Source: Strigops habroptila
Taxonomy: Eukaryota > Chordata > Aves > Psittaciformes > Psittacidae
DNA: 64,000 nt
Assembly (NCBI RefSeq): GCF_004027225.2
Contig: NC_044277.2
Span: 32,290,495-32,354,494 of the forward strand
Reading direction: 5' to 3'
Within the stretch, counting starts at the first letter, position 1; every line of letters starts with the position of its first letter. The translations under genes and the position numbers were made by a program. The notes beneath the pieces are model-generated. The model worked only from the letters and a program-made list of their open reading frames with translations, was not told the DNA's origin and did no database searches. Below are positions 44,001-57,121 of this stretch, one piece after another.

Positions 44001-47000
44001 GCCTGCAATTATGGGGTGAGATCCTCTTTGTTTGGAGTGTGTGTTTGCTTAATTGCTTGAAAATAAAAGACTTAAAAGTGTTTGTCTGGGTTCAAGGTAA
44101 GGACTTCAAAAAGTGAAGCCCAAAGCAAGTTTTCAGGGGTGCTTGGTAGAGATAGAAGGTTATTTCAAAATGTAAACTGTGAATGTGTAAGGACCTTTTC
44201 TTTAGGAGTTGTGTGTCTGAATTTATTGTAGTTCTATTTCAAAGATATTAATGAGATCCTAGATCACTTCTGTGTTGACAAATGAACTCGTTATTTTCCC
44301 TTGTGCGTGTTTTTTAAGTTCTACTAGGCACAAGAAAAGTTGTTTGTAAAATCAGTAAGGAACAGCTACAAGCTCATGATAAACCTAATTTAAAAAAATT
44401 GTTTGTTGAGTCAACATTAGGTATTAAACTCCCAAACAAGGTCATTTTGAATAGTAGGGTGATGGAAGTGGACCGGTAGGCGGTAAATCTTAAAATTGTT
44501 GGCAGGAAAAAGGAGAAGAAATGAAAAAGCCTTGAACTTTCTGTTATGTGTCTTGGAAATGATAAAATATATTGCATAACTATTTATATGGAGAAAAAAC
44601 ACCGAAAGCAGTGCCACTGATAGCACTTCACAGAGGTTGCATTTCCCTTGCTCCAGAGGTTGTAAGAAACAGTTCCGGTAGTTGTGATAAAAGCAGCTGG
44701 TTGCAGTTACCTATTTATCCATGCCAAAATAGGTAGGAATTACCTGAGCTACTGGTATTTCTAAATACTACGACTGTGTGTTCTAAGGTGCAGTTACTAT
44801 AAAGCTGTAGTATAGTTTGTGTTCTTCCAGTCACATAGTCTTGTTTTAGCTTTGTGTTGTGTCCTCCGAGATGACTTGAGACAAGACAAAGGCTTGCACA
44901 GGTGCCAGATAGAAGTGTCTTAAATTACTTAGAGGAGGAAGAGTTGTTAAAATCTTGGAGAATTAATTGTAAATCTGATGCTGCCAGGGGAATATGAAAT
45001 GTTTGCTGCTAGGTGTAGAGCTCTGATGGACATCTTTGTATTATGACAAAATTCCGGATACCTCTGTGTATTTCATAACACAACAGTTCTTCACTTAGCA
45101 GCGTTGCAGATGCAAGTGCCGCTGCGTTTTACCAAAACAGTAAGTTTAAGGCCTGTGGCTTTTTTTGCCTGTGACTTTTCACTTTAATTTCTGGGACAAG
45201 TAGTCTTCCCTCTTTCTCATGTTTCAATTTCACTTTGTATTTAAGTTTTCAAATAAAACTCCTTTTACCTTTCAATAATTGATGCAGTGTACTTTAGTGT
45301 GCATGTTTATTGTAGAACTTTATTTAATATTTCAAATATTTATACAATTTCTTTATAGAAACGATTACAAAAAGAACTATTGGCATTGCAAAATGATCCA
45401 CCTCCAGGAATGACTCTAAATGAAAAGAGTGTACAAAATTCAATTACACAGTAAGTATATACACTGTTTTATTTTTGCTATCAAGCTGAAAAGCATAAGT
45501 AATGAGAAGTTCTCTGCAGGTCACTTCCACCACTTTTTTCAAGTAACATTCTGAATTTTGTTTTTAGTCTAGGGAGTAGACTAAAAGACATGGTTCTGCT
45601 TAATGAGTATTTTGCAGTAATGTGCTGGACACTCTCAGGAACCGAATAGTGAATTCATTAATTTTTTATTAGGCATTTAGTGTCTAACAAAATGTCAATT
45701 GGTAAAAGCTTCTGCATATTTTAGAATAAAATAATTTAACAATCTCTCGTAACTACAAACCTCTGAAGCCCCTCTAGATTTATTGAAATAATGGAGTAGC
45801 TGGTTCAGAGTTTCTGCATTATTTTTGTTAAGTACATTTTGTAGCTGTTAATTTCCATTACCTTTTTGCTCTAAAGCAAGTGGAGGGAACTTCTTAAAGA
45901 GCAGAGTTATCCAAGAACATTCGTTTGCACTTTGCTCCCTGCTGTATTTTTTTTCTGTGATTAGCAGAACAGAGAGAATAACACTGTTAAATATTCTGTG
46001 TTGTATCCATTGGAATGGACAGGGGATGTGCCTGGTATTAATTTAAATTTTTTTAATTGACTGCAGTTCAAAAGATTCAGACTGTGTTGACCTTTCTTTT
46101 AAATAATTTTCTTAGTTTAATTTTAGATAAATGTTTAAAAAAATCCTTAGCAGATGTAAATGTGAGTACGAATAGCAGGCCGTATGTTCTGTACTATTGA
46201 TTGATGGATTGACTTAAAAACGTAACATAGAGCTGACTTCTGATGGTGCTTCCCCTCTGCATTTTTGGAGGTGGCACTCAGACCATGTACATGAGACTTT
46301 TCTGAGCCTTGTATGTACTGAGGTAAATGCTGCTATTGCTTTTTAAATGCTGCTGATTTTTGTGATACTTCATGCAGATGAATATGACTAAAACAAGAAA
46401 GGACTCAGTCTCGTATTGCAAGTGTTTTTCACTCATTTAAACAGATGAGTTTACACGGAAATAGCAAGTTTACAGCAGATGAATGCAAAAGAGAAAAAAG
46501 TCTGGTGGTATTTTTTTTGTTTGTCTTTTTTCTGTTCCCAGAATACTACCTCATTATGTACAATTTTTATACCTTGAAAATAAAAACTTCCTGTTTACTG
46601 TCATGCTAGATTTTGGAATTGTCACTGTTTAGAAGCTTCCTGTCTCAATAACATTGTATTTTTTCTCTTTGAGGGTTTTTGGTGCCAAGGAGCATGTTCT
46701 GAGCTAATTAATCAAGTTGCAGTTTGAACTGGTGCAGTAAAGATTTGTGTAGCAATGCTGGTTGGGTTTGAAAGGTGTTGAATAAAATAACTGGATCCCA
46801 TCGTGTGACTGGGTCATTTGAAACGTTAAGCAATCATCTGTTTTACATACACAAGGATTAGAAATATGAGATGGCTAAACCATAAAGCACACAGGAAAGA
46901 TGGGTTCTGGTGATTCCTTGACCATAAAAGGAGAAAAGTTCAGGCAGAGTTATCTTCTACTTAGTGAGTGAAACTATTTTAAAAACTTGGAAGTGGAGGT

Positions 47001-50000
47001 TCTGGATCACAAGGAACAATAAAACTGAAGAGTGTTGGTCCACCATGTGTATAAATGCAAAAGCAGAAGGTATAAGAAGAGAGAAGTGGTCTGGAGTACA
47101 GATAGATGAAATCGCAAAACTAAAATATGGAACACTAGCACAGCTATCACCATGCTGCTGTTGAAGATGCATTTCTGCTGAAGAGTGTGACAGCTGGCAG
47201 TTCAGTAGAGAAGCAATTTCTCTTAAAAAAAAACCAAACAAAACAAAACAAAAAAACCCACAACCAAAAAGCAAGCAACCAACCAAAAGAATAATAGGGG
47301 AAGATAAAAAATGTGCATGGCTTAAATACACGGGGAGAGTGTATATGACAGGAGGATGGAGAGGTTGGGAATAGGATCATCAGGACTGCCAGCTGGAGGA
47401 GATGTCAGCTTTTCTGAACACGTTGCTGTTCTGAAAATCTCAGCTGCCTCACTTGAGACTGATGTTAATGTTATCTGAGTCTCTTGCTGAATCTTCACCT
47501 TGTCATGTTGCTCGAACGTATAAAAATTAATCAAGGGTGAAAGACAAAACCGGGAAGTGATGCTGCAAAGGATGGTATTAAGTGATCAACAATAGAAGAA
47601 ATGACAGAAGCTAGATAGCAGGGTGCTGCTATATGTGTTGAACAATATGCATCTATTTTTGACTGGATTAAAAAACACCCATCAATCCTACCCAAAACCA
47701 GTAACCCCCCCCCAAGCATCTCCACCTGTCAGCAACTTACTTGCTGTTATGATGGAAGGAGAAAATCAAAGGAAAATGAATACTGTGATATGTTGAGGTA
47801 TTGTCTTTATTATAGTTGCAAATTATCCATTTTGTTTTGTTTTTAATTTTCTGTGACCTTTTTCTTTCTATACTATTAATTTTTCTGGTTTTGGTTCCAT
47901 TACCTGTCAGGTTATATACCACTTAATTTCTGATTTTTTCACAGATGCAAGAGTAGCATTGCCCTTCCCCCTTGGATGCAGATTTTCTTCTAATAAACGG
48001 TATTGATGATTTCCTTTACAGAAAAGTAGAACAACATGAAAAAGAACACATACTAGTTTGTTTCCTCCAGGCCTATTTTTGTGTAGGAGTGAACTGTAAC
48101 AGTAAATAAATAGTAAACTCTATTGTTTCAGCTTTGTTGTCTCACATTAACAGGCATTATTTTGGGAACTGATCGTTCAGTGTTGAGTTCAAGTCATAAT
48201 TACTTGTATAATTTACAGCACTATATTAAATGCCTGTATGTAAGATACAAAGCTTGTTTCTTTCAAATGTAGGCTTGCTATGTTACTCACCTTTGTGGTT
48301 GTTATGATACTAATGGAGATTTGGCTGTGGTTGGTAATCGATTGGATTACTCCTGTGCTCCAGGAAGAAAACTGTAATTTGTCAGTCCGCAATACTAACA
48401 ATATTTTTTCGCATTCTTTAGGTGGATTGTAGACATGGAAGGTGCTCCAGGAACACTATATGAAGGGGAAAAATTTCAGCTTCTATTTAAGTTCAGTAGT
48501 CGGTATCCTTTTGACTCGCCTCAGGTAACCTGCTTTCTTCCTTTCTGCTTAATGCTACCTCTAGGTTATAGCTGCCTGACATGTGCTGAATATAAATATC
48601 ATCCACATATCCTGATATGAGATTTAGTTACTTTAGTTTGTATGAAACACATTGTGCAGTTGCTTTTTCTTTTAAAAATGACTCTGCAGTGAAGTATAAT
48701 GTTGTGACAGTTTACTTGATTTCATAGGAGATGAAAGAGCAGTGTAAATTGAAGGCTTCTTTGAGATTGATAGTCATATGTTACAAAAGAGCAACACAGG
48801 GTAAAGTAGGAAGATACGGTTGAACCGTACAGGAGCAAAGTAAACAACAAACTGCTTTTTCATCCCCTCTTTTTTTTGCTCCAGCTTCTATTTTTTTGAT
48901 TATTATTTTTTTTTCCCCTAGTTTGTTTTTAAGCCTCTTTCATCTTCTCTGCTGGCATTGTTAATACATCTGGAGAGATACTGTGCTTGTGGTACGGATT
49001 CTCATAGATACGTGACATGTCTATGAATGGCCTGCAAATCTAGTGGTCATAACTGAGCTGTGAGATACTGTTGTTTTCACAGCAGCGTAAAGAACGGAAG
49101 TGGCAGCAATACTACTAGGCTGCAGAATGAGCTTTGCACATTCATCCCTCCATTACCTGGGGGAAATACTACAAAACATGGCTGGCAAGAGTAGTGTTCA
49201 GCTATCAGCCCTGCTGTTCTGAAAAAGGAAGAAGAAAAGCAAGGGTGCCTCAGTTCTTGACCTGTGTTTCAGCTCAGAGTTCCAAGAATGATCTCTGACA
49301 CTTCTCATTGGTGTTGAAACTGAAGCACAGAGCTGTGAAAGACATAAACATTACATATTTGTAGGAACTGTGATAAAAACTAGAATGCTGACATTTAAAT
49401 CTTAGGTTTTAAAGAACAAACTGTCCACCTGTGCTTCTGCACCTCATGGGGTTTGCAGTGAGCTGCTCATAGGTAATCAACAACAGTGTAGCCACTTTCA
49501 TTTGGTTTCAGGTAGGTACTGTTTGTACTCATTACCTGATCTGTGCATTTGGATCTGTGCAATTTACTGTAAAGCAACAAATTAGATCTGTACATATACA
49601 ATGACTCTTAGCACAGAAAACAATTAGGAATTTAAGTTCCTGATACTTGATTGTTATAGACAATTTTATAAAAATGCTGCTGTGCGGTAAGTTCATTCTA
49701 TATGACACACTTCTGGGTCATAATTCTTCTCCTGCAAATCTGCTTACTGTGAATTGACAGTTTACTCTTCTGCTGCTTAATCACTTGGTGGTTTTCTGCC
49801 TTTAAATGTATGTTGTCTGTCATAGCGTGCATGCTTTTACTTGCCTAATATGCTTAGTTCTGGTTTTCCTATAAAAGGAAGACATTAGTTAAAGTGAAAT
49901 ATATTACTGGTTTATGAAGGTAAGCTCTTCAGTGCTTAAGAAATACCAGTTTAAAGACTTACGGAAGATCATTCTGCATCCAGTTTTTCTGCTGTCTTAG

Positions 50001-53000
50001 AAATCCATCTGCCATTTGCCAAATAGGTGTTAAGCTCTTTGGTTTCAGTTTCCTACATGATGAAGATGTTGATGCTTACTTGTAGTCAGTGGTGAGGTGG
50101 GTGTGTTGTGTACACGTATACATATTTGTACACATACATATATCTATATAACTTAGGAAACACTTAAGAGGCTCCTGAGTATTATGTGTATGAGTGGTAG
50201 AGATTTATTATGTTGTTGCATAAAAGATGATAGTGGTTATGTTGGGTAATGAGCTCAGGAGGATAAATGCTGCTACAAAGTTTTTAATCCATTTCCCTTG
50301 GTCCTGAGCCAGCTATGCGTTTGACAGAAACTTGGTGTAAGAGCAATAGTTGACAGTATTGCTTTTCTAACCTTTTTTTGACTGCGATATTATCTTTTAT
50401 TAGAGCAGAGTTAAGGTTCTAAATGCTGTTCTTCCATATTTGTCTATGTCAAAAATATATATTTCATTTGAAATAATGATCTAAAAATATTCTCTATAAG
50501 GTAACATACTTTGGATGTACAAATCTTTTATAGTTAATAGGATTGATGTGTTTTATTAGTTAAGCCGGAGCCTGGATGAGTTGTCCAGAACTTAATTTCT
50601 GTTGTGCCCAGGATTATAGAAATATTCCTTTGTGAATCTCATTGTGTTTCCTGGTATATAACATTGTGGCTTATGAAATCATCCAGTGTTTTGGCTAGGC
50701 AACTGTATTCCTTAGGACATGAAAGACTGAAGCTGCAAGATATGAAAAGTTTCTTTGATGTCTTTACACTGCTACCTTTGCATTTTTCTATGCTGTATAA
50801 ATCTCCATATAAAAAAAAGCCCTACACTTAACCATGTTTAACACAATTTTCACTAGCCATTTAGGCTCCCATTGTCTTATTTTACATTTCAATTAATAGC
50901 TTCCAAAAATGAATGAACCTAACATGATAAAGTGTATTATTTAGTGTAAGTGAAAATGGCAGATCCACTTCTTAAACAAGATACTATTGTTTTCCCAAAA
51001 GCAATAGAGTCTTATTTAAATCTGGACAGTAAACTACAGTTGTTTGTTCTTTTTCTTTTTTAGGTCATGTTTACTGGAGACAATATTCCTGTTCATCCTC
51101 ATGTTTATAGCAATGGTCATATCTGTTTATCCATTCTAACAGAAGACTGGTCTCCAGCTCTCTCAGTGCAATCTGTTTGTCTTAGCATTATTAGCATGCT
51201 TTCCAGCTGCAAAGAAAAGGTATGAGCATTTTTAGCACTGTTGGAGTAGAATAAGTAAAAGTTAATAGATTTCTACTTTGCAAAGTGAGATTTTCATTTC
51301 AAAAATTCTAAAATAGACTAAACTACTATATCTACATTTCTACTGCTGAAGAATACTAAACTAGAACTGCAAAATAGTGCAGTAAGTGCTTTGTCATTGT
51401 TTTTGTGGTAACCTGCGCATATATCATTATTGCAAAAGAGAGTGAATGGAACCCTTCTAATTGTACTAGTTGTGAAGTTTGATCATGTTTTAGGACAATT
51501 CTTTGTAAAACAATTCTGTCTCTAAAGGCAGTGTGAAATGACTATTGAAAGGTCTTCAGTGCAGATGTTTGCATGGCTTTACAGCTGTACTATTTCAGTG
51601 ATCTTTGTCATTTTGAGGAAAGTACATGGTACTAAGCTGCTTTTTTGGTCATGGATGAGTGGCACTAATACCTTAGACCTTTTTTGTAAAAAGACTCCCC
51701 TTTTACTGTTGACCGTTTCTTTTGCAGTGGAGTATATATGGAAGTTAGATGTGGTCAGAGCTTGTATGTCTGTGCTATCCAAACACGCCTATTTATGTCA
51801 CATCCCAATCAGTCCTAGTCATGTGTATGTGGTAGAAGTACACCCTCCAAATGGCTCTGTATTGTATCCTATGACTTTGGTTATGCATAATGGTGACACT
51901 TGAAAGAAAGCCGAAGAATATGAAGTATAGATCAGATACAGAATTTGTTTATGTTAATTTTTTTGCCCACTCCAAGCTGAGATGTATGGATGTAAATTGG
52001 ATCTAATATATCAGAATTAGATTCCAAACTGCAAAAGGAATTTGATTTGGATTTTTTTGGTTGGGTGGTTGTGTTTTTTGAACAGCAGCTGTTCCTTTCT
52101 TGCGGGTTGGGTTTTTTTCTTTCTTCAAATTTATTTCTCTCCCTGTCTACCTCCAAACTATTTGGCCTTTTTCAGTAATTTTTTGCTTGAAGTATCTCCA
52201 GTAAGAATTATTACCTGGATCCATAGGAGATCTGTCGTGACAAAGGTCTAGCTCTGCCTGTTACCTCATTTTCACTGCATTCACATGGTAGCCTTTTATA
52301 AGCTTATTAAATAGCTCATGCATTACAATATGAGGATTGTTTGATTATTTGTAGGTCTTTTTTTCTGTTGCAGAGGCGACCTCCAGATAACTCATTTTAT
52401 GTAAGAACGTGTAACAAGAATCCAAAGAAAACAAAATGGTGGTATCATGGTAAGTATTTAACTAGGACCAGGAATCTTGTTTACTTTTTTTTTTCCCCAG
52501 GCTGAAGGCAATTAAAATGTAGGGAAGTAGGATAAATGCATTCAAAGCCTTAAACTCTTCTTTTAAATCTCCAAAGTTATTAAAATCCCATTTCTGAGAT
52601 ATTCTGCTGCGATTTTTTTTTTTTGTATTACATTTCAGTAATTCCTAATGGAAATTTAACAGCACAGATGTATAGGTTTTAAATTTTAGGATCGAATTTG
52701 AAAGAAAGTTCTTGTAAACTGTGTTAGTCCATGACAAGTTTTAAGTTTTGGGTTGGGGAAGGTACATGATGAAACTAGGTTTAGTTCTCAAACCAGGTTG
52801 GTTTTGTTGGTTTTTTGTTTGTTTGTTTGTTTGTTTGTTGTTAATGCTTTAAGAGCTTTTATGGCAATTAAATGGTGCCCGTATGTTTGTAAACAGCTAT
52901 GTGATTTAATAATTTCCACTGCTAATCAGAATTCCAGTGTGGGACAGTTGGCTGACTTAGAGGCTCTTAGGAGCTAATAGTCAATAATATAGTAATAAGA

Positions 53001-56000
53001 TTCTACATGTACATGATAAAAAAAAACATACTAAAATTGCTATGTATAGTGTTCTAATGTCTGCAGTGCTAGTATTGTGTTGGTTTGGTTTATGGGTTTT
53101 TTTGGTGTTTGTTTTGGTGTTGGGGTTTTGTTTTGTTTTCTTTCTCCTTTTTCCATGTGCTCTCTGTCTTTATGCTCTTTGTTCTGTCCCAAAATTTCTC
53201 ATCCTCTTCCCAGAGCTGGGGTTAGGTGTATGTGCTTGTCTTATCCACTCCATTGATGAGGAAAGAAAGGAGGAGGGGATAGAGACGGGCTATACTTCTT
53301 GGCCAACACTTTCTTTGCTTTCCCTAGGAAAATACTGTACAAATGAGGTTATTGGGAGCCCACGTATTTTGGGAAGGGGTGTGTTAGAGCAGGTAATGCT
53401 GTATGCTAGGGTGGTGCAGGAGGTGTTGATCCCATCACTACCTTTCACTGAAGGCTCACAAATAAGACATCCTCTTATTTTTTCACTGCCTCCCCACCCC
53501 AGGACATGTTTTGTCCCCTGTCTGAAATGAGACCAGGTATTTTGAGACAGTGGGAGTTAACGACTGGAAAGGCAAACACCAAAGCCTTCACCCTTAGATT
53601 CTTAAAAGCCTATGGATGCCTTAACAAGAAAAACTTGCGAGTTTCATAATGCTTGCTGTGACCCTTGTGGTTTTGATATATGGTAATGTAACAGAATGAA
53701 ACTCAGTTTCCCATAATACTCTAATAGTATCTCTAAAACAAGGTGACTTCAATTACAGTAAGAGGAGTGTGTATGTCGTGGGATTAAGAGGTATTTAAGA
53801 AAAGTCAGGATTATTTACCATCTGGTTGTACATTATGTTGTTTTTAAAACTGACTCCAAGAACAACAAGCCTGTTGCCCACAAGGCTCCGTTTATCATCT
53901 GTACCACATTATTCAGTAGTCACTTTCTCTTCTCTGCTTTGGTTTTGTTTGGTTTTTTTGGTTTTTTTTTTGGTTTTTTTTCACTCTTGTAATGTGTTTG
54001 GTGCTTTTCCATTTCTGGTTTTGCCTCCTCTTTATTGGCAATTTTGAGCGAGTTTTTATTAACTAGTTTTATTTTCATTTGCTAGTTATTTTAAAAGAGA
54101 AACAAGTAAAGTTTCATTTATTTGCTTTACTTTGTGATTAAAATATGTCTTTATTTTGTACGAGACTTGTTTTGATTCAGGATTGAAGGCTATCAAGGAG
54201 AACAGTCTGCAGATCCTACTATGATTTCTTATTCATAAAAGTCAATTTGAGTTAAACAAACAAAAGCCAAATGAGAATGACAAAGAAATGTGGGTTATCT
54301 GACTCTGAAAGTTGCTATATTTTTGTGGCTCAAAGCCATTAGGCTGCTTATGGTCCATTGAATAAGTCATTTAATTACTTTGAAGTAACTACAATGCCCG
54401 TTTTCTGGAAGTCAGAAAACCTACCCCCCCCAAATTCAGAGCAACCTAAAAACCAACCTGAGGCAAGAAAAAGCAAGTCAGTTCATTTAAATAACTTGTA
54501 CTGGTTTGCTTCATAGTATTTTCATTTGTTGTTTAACTTCCTTTTGAAGCACTAATTGCAAAGGAGGTCATGATTAAAGGTTAATGGGGCTTTTCCCCCT
54601 GCCATTAAATTCTTAATTAAAAATTAAAACATGCCCGATGACCATTGGACAAAAAATTTCTTAAATGCTAGAGAGTTTTTCCTTCAAGTTTTGTGTGTCA
54701 CTTGCTCTTTCTCTGTTACGAGTACTTACGTTTCTCTTCTGAAAACAAGACTGCCAAGGCATGATCTTTACATTGTCAATGTTTTCTTAGTGGGTTTGAA
54801 GAAATGGTGGGTTACGCTAAAATGGGAAGTGTAGCTTGCCAGCTAGTTTTAACCATCTCTCTCTGGCAAAGAACTGTCTTCAACACTATGTACACCTGAA
54901 AAGGTTTACAAGCCCTTGGAAAAGGTGATTCTGTCATCTTAATTTTCTGCTTCTGCTTCAACCGAAGGGTCGCATATCTAATCTTGTGGTTCAACCACTT
55001 CGGGCTGGATAAATTAGGAGAGAAAACCCAATCCAAACTGAGAAAGAAAACCAGCTATCCAAGGGTGACCACTGGATGAAATAAATGCCAGTGCTGGTGC
55101 AAAAACATGAGAAGGGAGATGCAGGCTGGTTCTGCCCCTTCTGTTGTCAGCTAACCATTGGACTGGCGTAGCTTTAACGTGAAATTGAACCCCTGTGTTT
55201 TGAAGAGGAAGGAGGAAGAATGTAGTCACTTTTAGTGTATGCATTTGAAGGATTTCTTTCTTTCTTTATTTTTCCAGTAGGTGCCTGGACTTTTTTTAAC
55301 TGAGAGCAAGTAGTGCATGGCTGGGAGCTGATGTAAAGGAAACAGATATGAACACAGAGACAAAGTAGCAGTGTGAGATACATTCTGATGTGTAAACATG
55401 TCTCTGTGCATTTAGCTTATTACAGTTTGTAATCTCTCATTTCATCCCTGCCCTAACAAAGCAACTTAACTCCATAAGCAGAGTTATGGAGCCTTGTTTG
55501 CTACAAACTGATGTCTTTGTTTCAAAACTCCTGATCTTTGGTAACTAAATACATTTCTAGATTGATTGCCCTACCCAACACCTGCTTCAAGTGTACATTG
55601 AATTTCTTTTTAAATTTCGTCTCAGAGTTGATCATATTTTGTTAAAGACAGAGGAAGATCTTCCAGATACAGTTCACTTAGGCATCCAGGCTGAAGTTGG
55701 TTTCACAAAGCTGTTGCCTGGCTTTGGTGTCGGGAAGTTGATTTTTGTGAAAAGAGGGCAATGGTGTTTGTTTTCAACCAGCACCTCCCTACTGCTTTTG
55801 GGTTTGTTTTGTTTACGTAGAAAGTGTTTTCTCTGGTATTTGGCCTAAATTTTTAGTACACAGTTGAAATACCGCTTCTGTCTCTCTGCATACTGTCCAG
55901 TCTTTTTTACATCTACAGTACCCTACTACTAAAATGAGGAGTTTTTTTACATGTAATATTATTTATGACATAATGTTTTCCAGTGAAAATGTAGAATTGT

Positions 56001-56852
56001 TCACGGCTACTTTATACATGCTAAATCTGTAAACAGTAAAAATACTGCTTATGAGACTACATTTTCTACGTGTGTGAGGTTACAAGTGCATTAAAAATAG
56101 ACAGTAAGTTTGCTTTTTGTTAACAAGCTTAATATTTACTGTTGCCATATGCAAATATACTGCAGGTTGATGTGTGGAAGAGAAATACTTTAGTATTGAG
56201 CATAATTCAGAAAAGATTGCCATCGATTACACTTTTTTGTAATGTTCTGCGCAATTATAGTATCTTAAATTTAGGAATGCAAGTTATTTTCAGGTTTAAG
56301 ATTTTAGAATCATAGTAGAAACCTATTATTTTTGCATAATTCTGACAGCTATAACTTGATCTTGAGAAATAAATGTACATACATATATATGAATACATAT
56401 ATATCTCTATAATGAATGCATCAGGCGCCCACTCTGCCAGCTCTTATCACTATCTATTCCTTAAAACAGGGTTTCTCAGTTTGATAACTGATGTGGACCT
56501 GCTGTACTTCAGGGGTGCAAAATGTTAAGTGTATTTGGTCTTTTCATTTTCCCGATGACTGGCTTTCCAAATATAGAGTATGGAAATAACTGTCCTTTTA
56601 ATGGAATACTTGCCAATACTAATGTGCCTGGGAGTGTATGTGTATTTTTGGAAGTTTTATGTTTAATATTATCTTTTTACCTGAGTCATTACTGAACAGA
56701 AACATAGAGTTACTCATTCAGTGTATTTCCACTGCATGTTACTGTCAATGCTGGAATTATTTCTGCATACAGCACCTTGCTAATTTGGACTTAGAATGTT
56801 TATATGTTTTCCATAAATGCTCTTCTTTTATTTTAAAGATGACACATGTTGA
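29036..56852 (+). CDS. UBE2W: Ubiquitin-conjugating enzyme E2 W, spliced CDS
   Basis: The CDS is join(29036-29050, 45359-45450, 48422-48524, 51064-51219, 52374-52449, 56839-56852), 456 nt or 151 codons plus stop, identical in length to human UBE2W. Every junction is GT/AG and in phase. The protein is an E2 that attaches ubiquitin to the alpha-amino group of disordered substrate N-termini and works with CHIP, BRCA1/BARD1 and FANCL. The UBC fold spans about residues 5-120. The catalytic Cys is Cys91 in NGHICLSIL. The usual HPN is HPH (81-83), a known UBE2W trait. The flexible C-terminus ([19 protein letters not shown]) that confers N-terminal specificity is intact. Intron 1 is 16.3 kb. Start context is strong. 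An in-frame upstream extension exists (28775 onward). Confidence 0.98.
32140..32345. repeat. A/C-rich low-complexity block with internal poly-T/poly-G
   Basis: About 200 nt of plus-strand A runs punctuated by CC and CCC, interrupted at about 32232-32254 by T10 followed by a G-rich run. Open frames on both strands here are pure low complexity (Lys/Pro on one side, Phe/Gly on the other). Confidence 0.8.
38676..38704. repeat. Short direct repeat (13 bp, twice)
   Basis: TTACCCATTTAAG occurs at 38676-38688 and 38692-38704. It is a minor local duplication. Confidence 0.85.
42985..43310 (+). mobile_element. CR1 LINE fragment, sense, 3' portion
   Basis: The decayed CR1 3' region reads GGTACAAGAAAGATACTGAT, CAGGAGGAAGTCCAACAG, CACCAAGATGGTGTGGGG, TACAAGGAGGGGCTGACTGG, then ACAGACACAAATTGGAACAT, CCAGTAAGATACAAAAGAAA and CATTGACCAGAGAGGTTG. 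Many substitutions and gaps mark it as older than the 12.6-kb copy. It is sense within UBE2W intron 1. Confidence 0.88.
45359..45450 (+). CDS. UBE2W: UBE2W exon 2
   Basis: This 92-nt exon has acceptor ACAATTTCTTTATAG and donor ACACA|GTAAGT. It encodes residues 6-35 and two bases of Gln36, beginning [17 protein letters not shown]. It is the N-terminal helix of the UBC fold. Confidence 0.98.
45451..48421 (+). other. UBE2W: UBE2W intron 2
   Basis: This 2.97-kb intron is AT-rich. A C/A-rich tract at about 47226-47292 (A runs broken by CC) is the only distinct feature. Short open frames on either strand lack domains. Confidence 0.8.
48422..48524 (+). CDS. UBE2W: UBE2W exon 3
   Basis: This 103-nt exon has acceptor CGCATTCTTTAG and donor CTCAG|GTAACC. 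It completes Gln36 and encodes residues 37-70 ([20 protein letters not shown] and following), the beta-sheet of the UBC fold. Confidence 0.98.
48525..51063 (+). other. UBE2W: UBE2W intron 3
   Basis: This 2.5-kb AT-rich intron has a TACA/TATA-rich patch at about 50108-50150. Nothing else is recognised. Confidence 0.8.
51064..51219 (+). CDS. UBE2W: UBE2W exon 4 (catalytic)
   Basis: This 156-nt exon has acceptor TTTTCTTTTTTAG and donor AAAAG|GTATGA. It encodes residues 71-122 with [19 protein letters not shown]. Catalytic Cys91 is here. Confidence 0.98.
51220..52373 (+). other. UBE2W: UBE2W intron 4
   Basis: This 1.15-kb intron includes a 121-codon open frame (51538-51903) with no recognisable domain and no splice continuity with UBE2W. 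A G/T-rich island lies at 52042-52120. Confidence 0.8.
52374..52449 (+). CDS. UBE2W: UBE2W exon 5
   Basis: This 76-nt exon has acceptor TTTTTTTCTGTTGCAG and donor CATG|GTAAGT. It encodes residues 123-147, ending KKTKWWYH, plus the first base of codon 148 (phase 1). Confidence 0.98.
52450..56838 (+). other. UBE2W: UBE2W intron 5
   Basis: This 4.4-kb intron has G/T-rich islands at 52797-52845, 53075-53150 and 53941-53980. A 162-codon open frame (53042-53530) begins in one of these islands. Its hydrophobic start comes from the T-rich tract, and I see no family signature in it. Confidence 0.75.
52815..52840 (+). repeat. (GTTT)n microsatellite
   Basis: Five to six consecutive GTTT units lie inside a longer G/T-rich island of UBE2W intron 5. 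Confidence 0.9.
56839..56852 (+). CDS. UBE2W: UBE2W exon 6, coding part (DDTC and stop)
   Basis: Acceptor TTTTATTTTAAAG, then 14 coding nt. With the G from exon 5 these give Asp-Asp-Thr-Cys and TGA, the exact end of vertebrate UBE2W. The rest of the exon is 3' UTR. Confidence 0.97.
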
Positions 56853-57121
56853 TGCCACCATTTTGTGATCCTCGTAGCAGAAGATAGTCCTACTGAGAAA
56901 ATGAGCACTTTGATCATTCAGTCTTTGAACTTTAACCTTTGACTGGAAGTGACCTATAGGCAATGAAGACTACTTCCTTTGACTGCATTTTTACTAGTGT
57001 GCATTCTGGGCGCATGTTGATCGCTGGTTCAGTCCATGCAACTGACATGCTTTTATTAGTCATACAGTATTAATGCAGGTGTCCAGAAATGTCAGAATAA
57101 TTCCATTATTTTTATTTTAAG

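Larger units (their letters stand above)
29051..45358 (+). other. UBE2W: UBE2W intron 1
   Basis: This 16.3-kb intron is AT-rich after the CpG island. It contains G/T islands at 31186-31234 and 34081-34124 (with T20), an A/C-rich block at about 32140-32345, small tandem duplications at 33363-33405 and 38676-38704, a purine-rich stretch at about 40520-41560, and a sense CR1 copy at about 42985-43310. No exon of another gene is recognised. Confidence 0.75.

Noticed and set aside
51538-51903. 121-codon frame in UBE2W intron 4
   Set aside because: No recognisable family or splice context; length is within chance for 64 kb of six-frame sequence.
53042-53530. 162-codon frame in UBE2W intron 5
   Set aside because: Its hydrophobic start is a translated G/T-rich tract; no domain, no promoter and no splice link to UBE2W.
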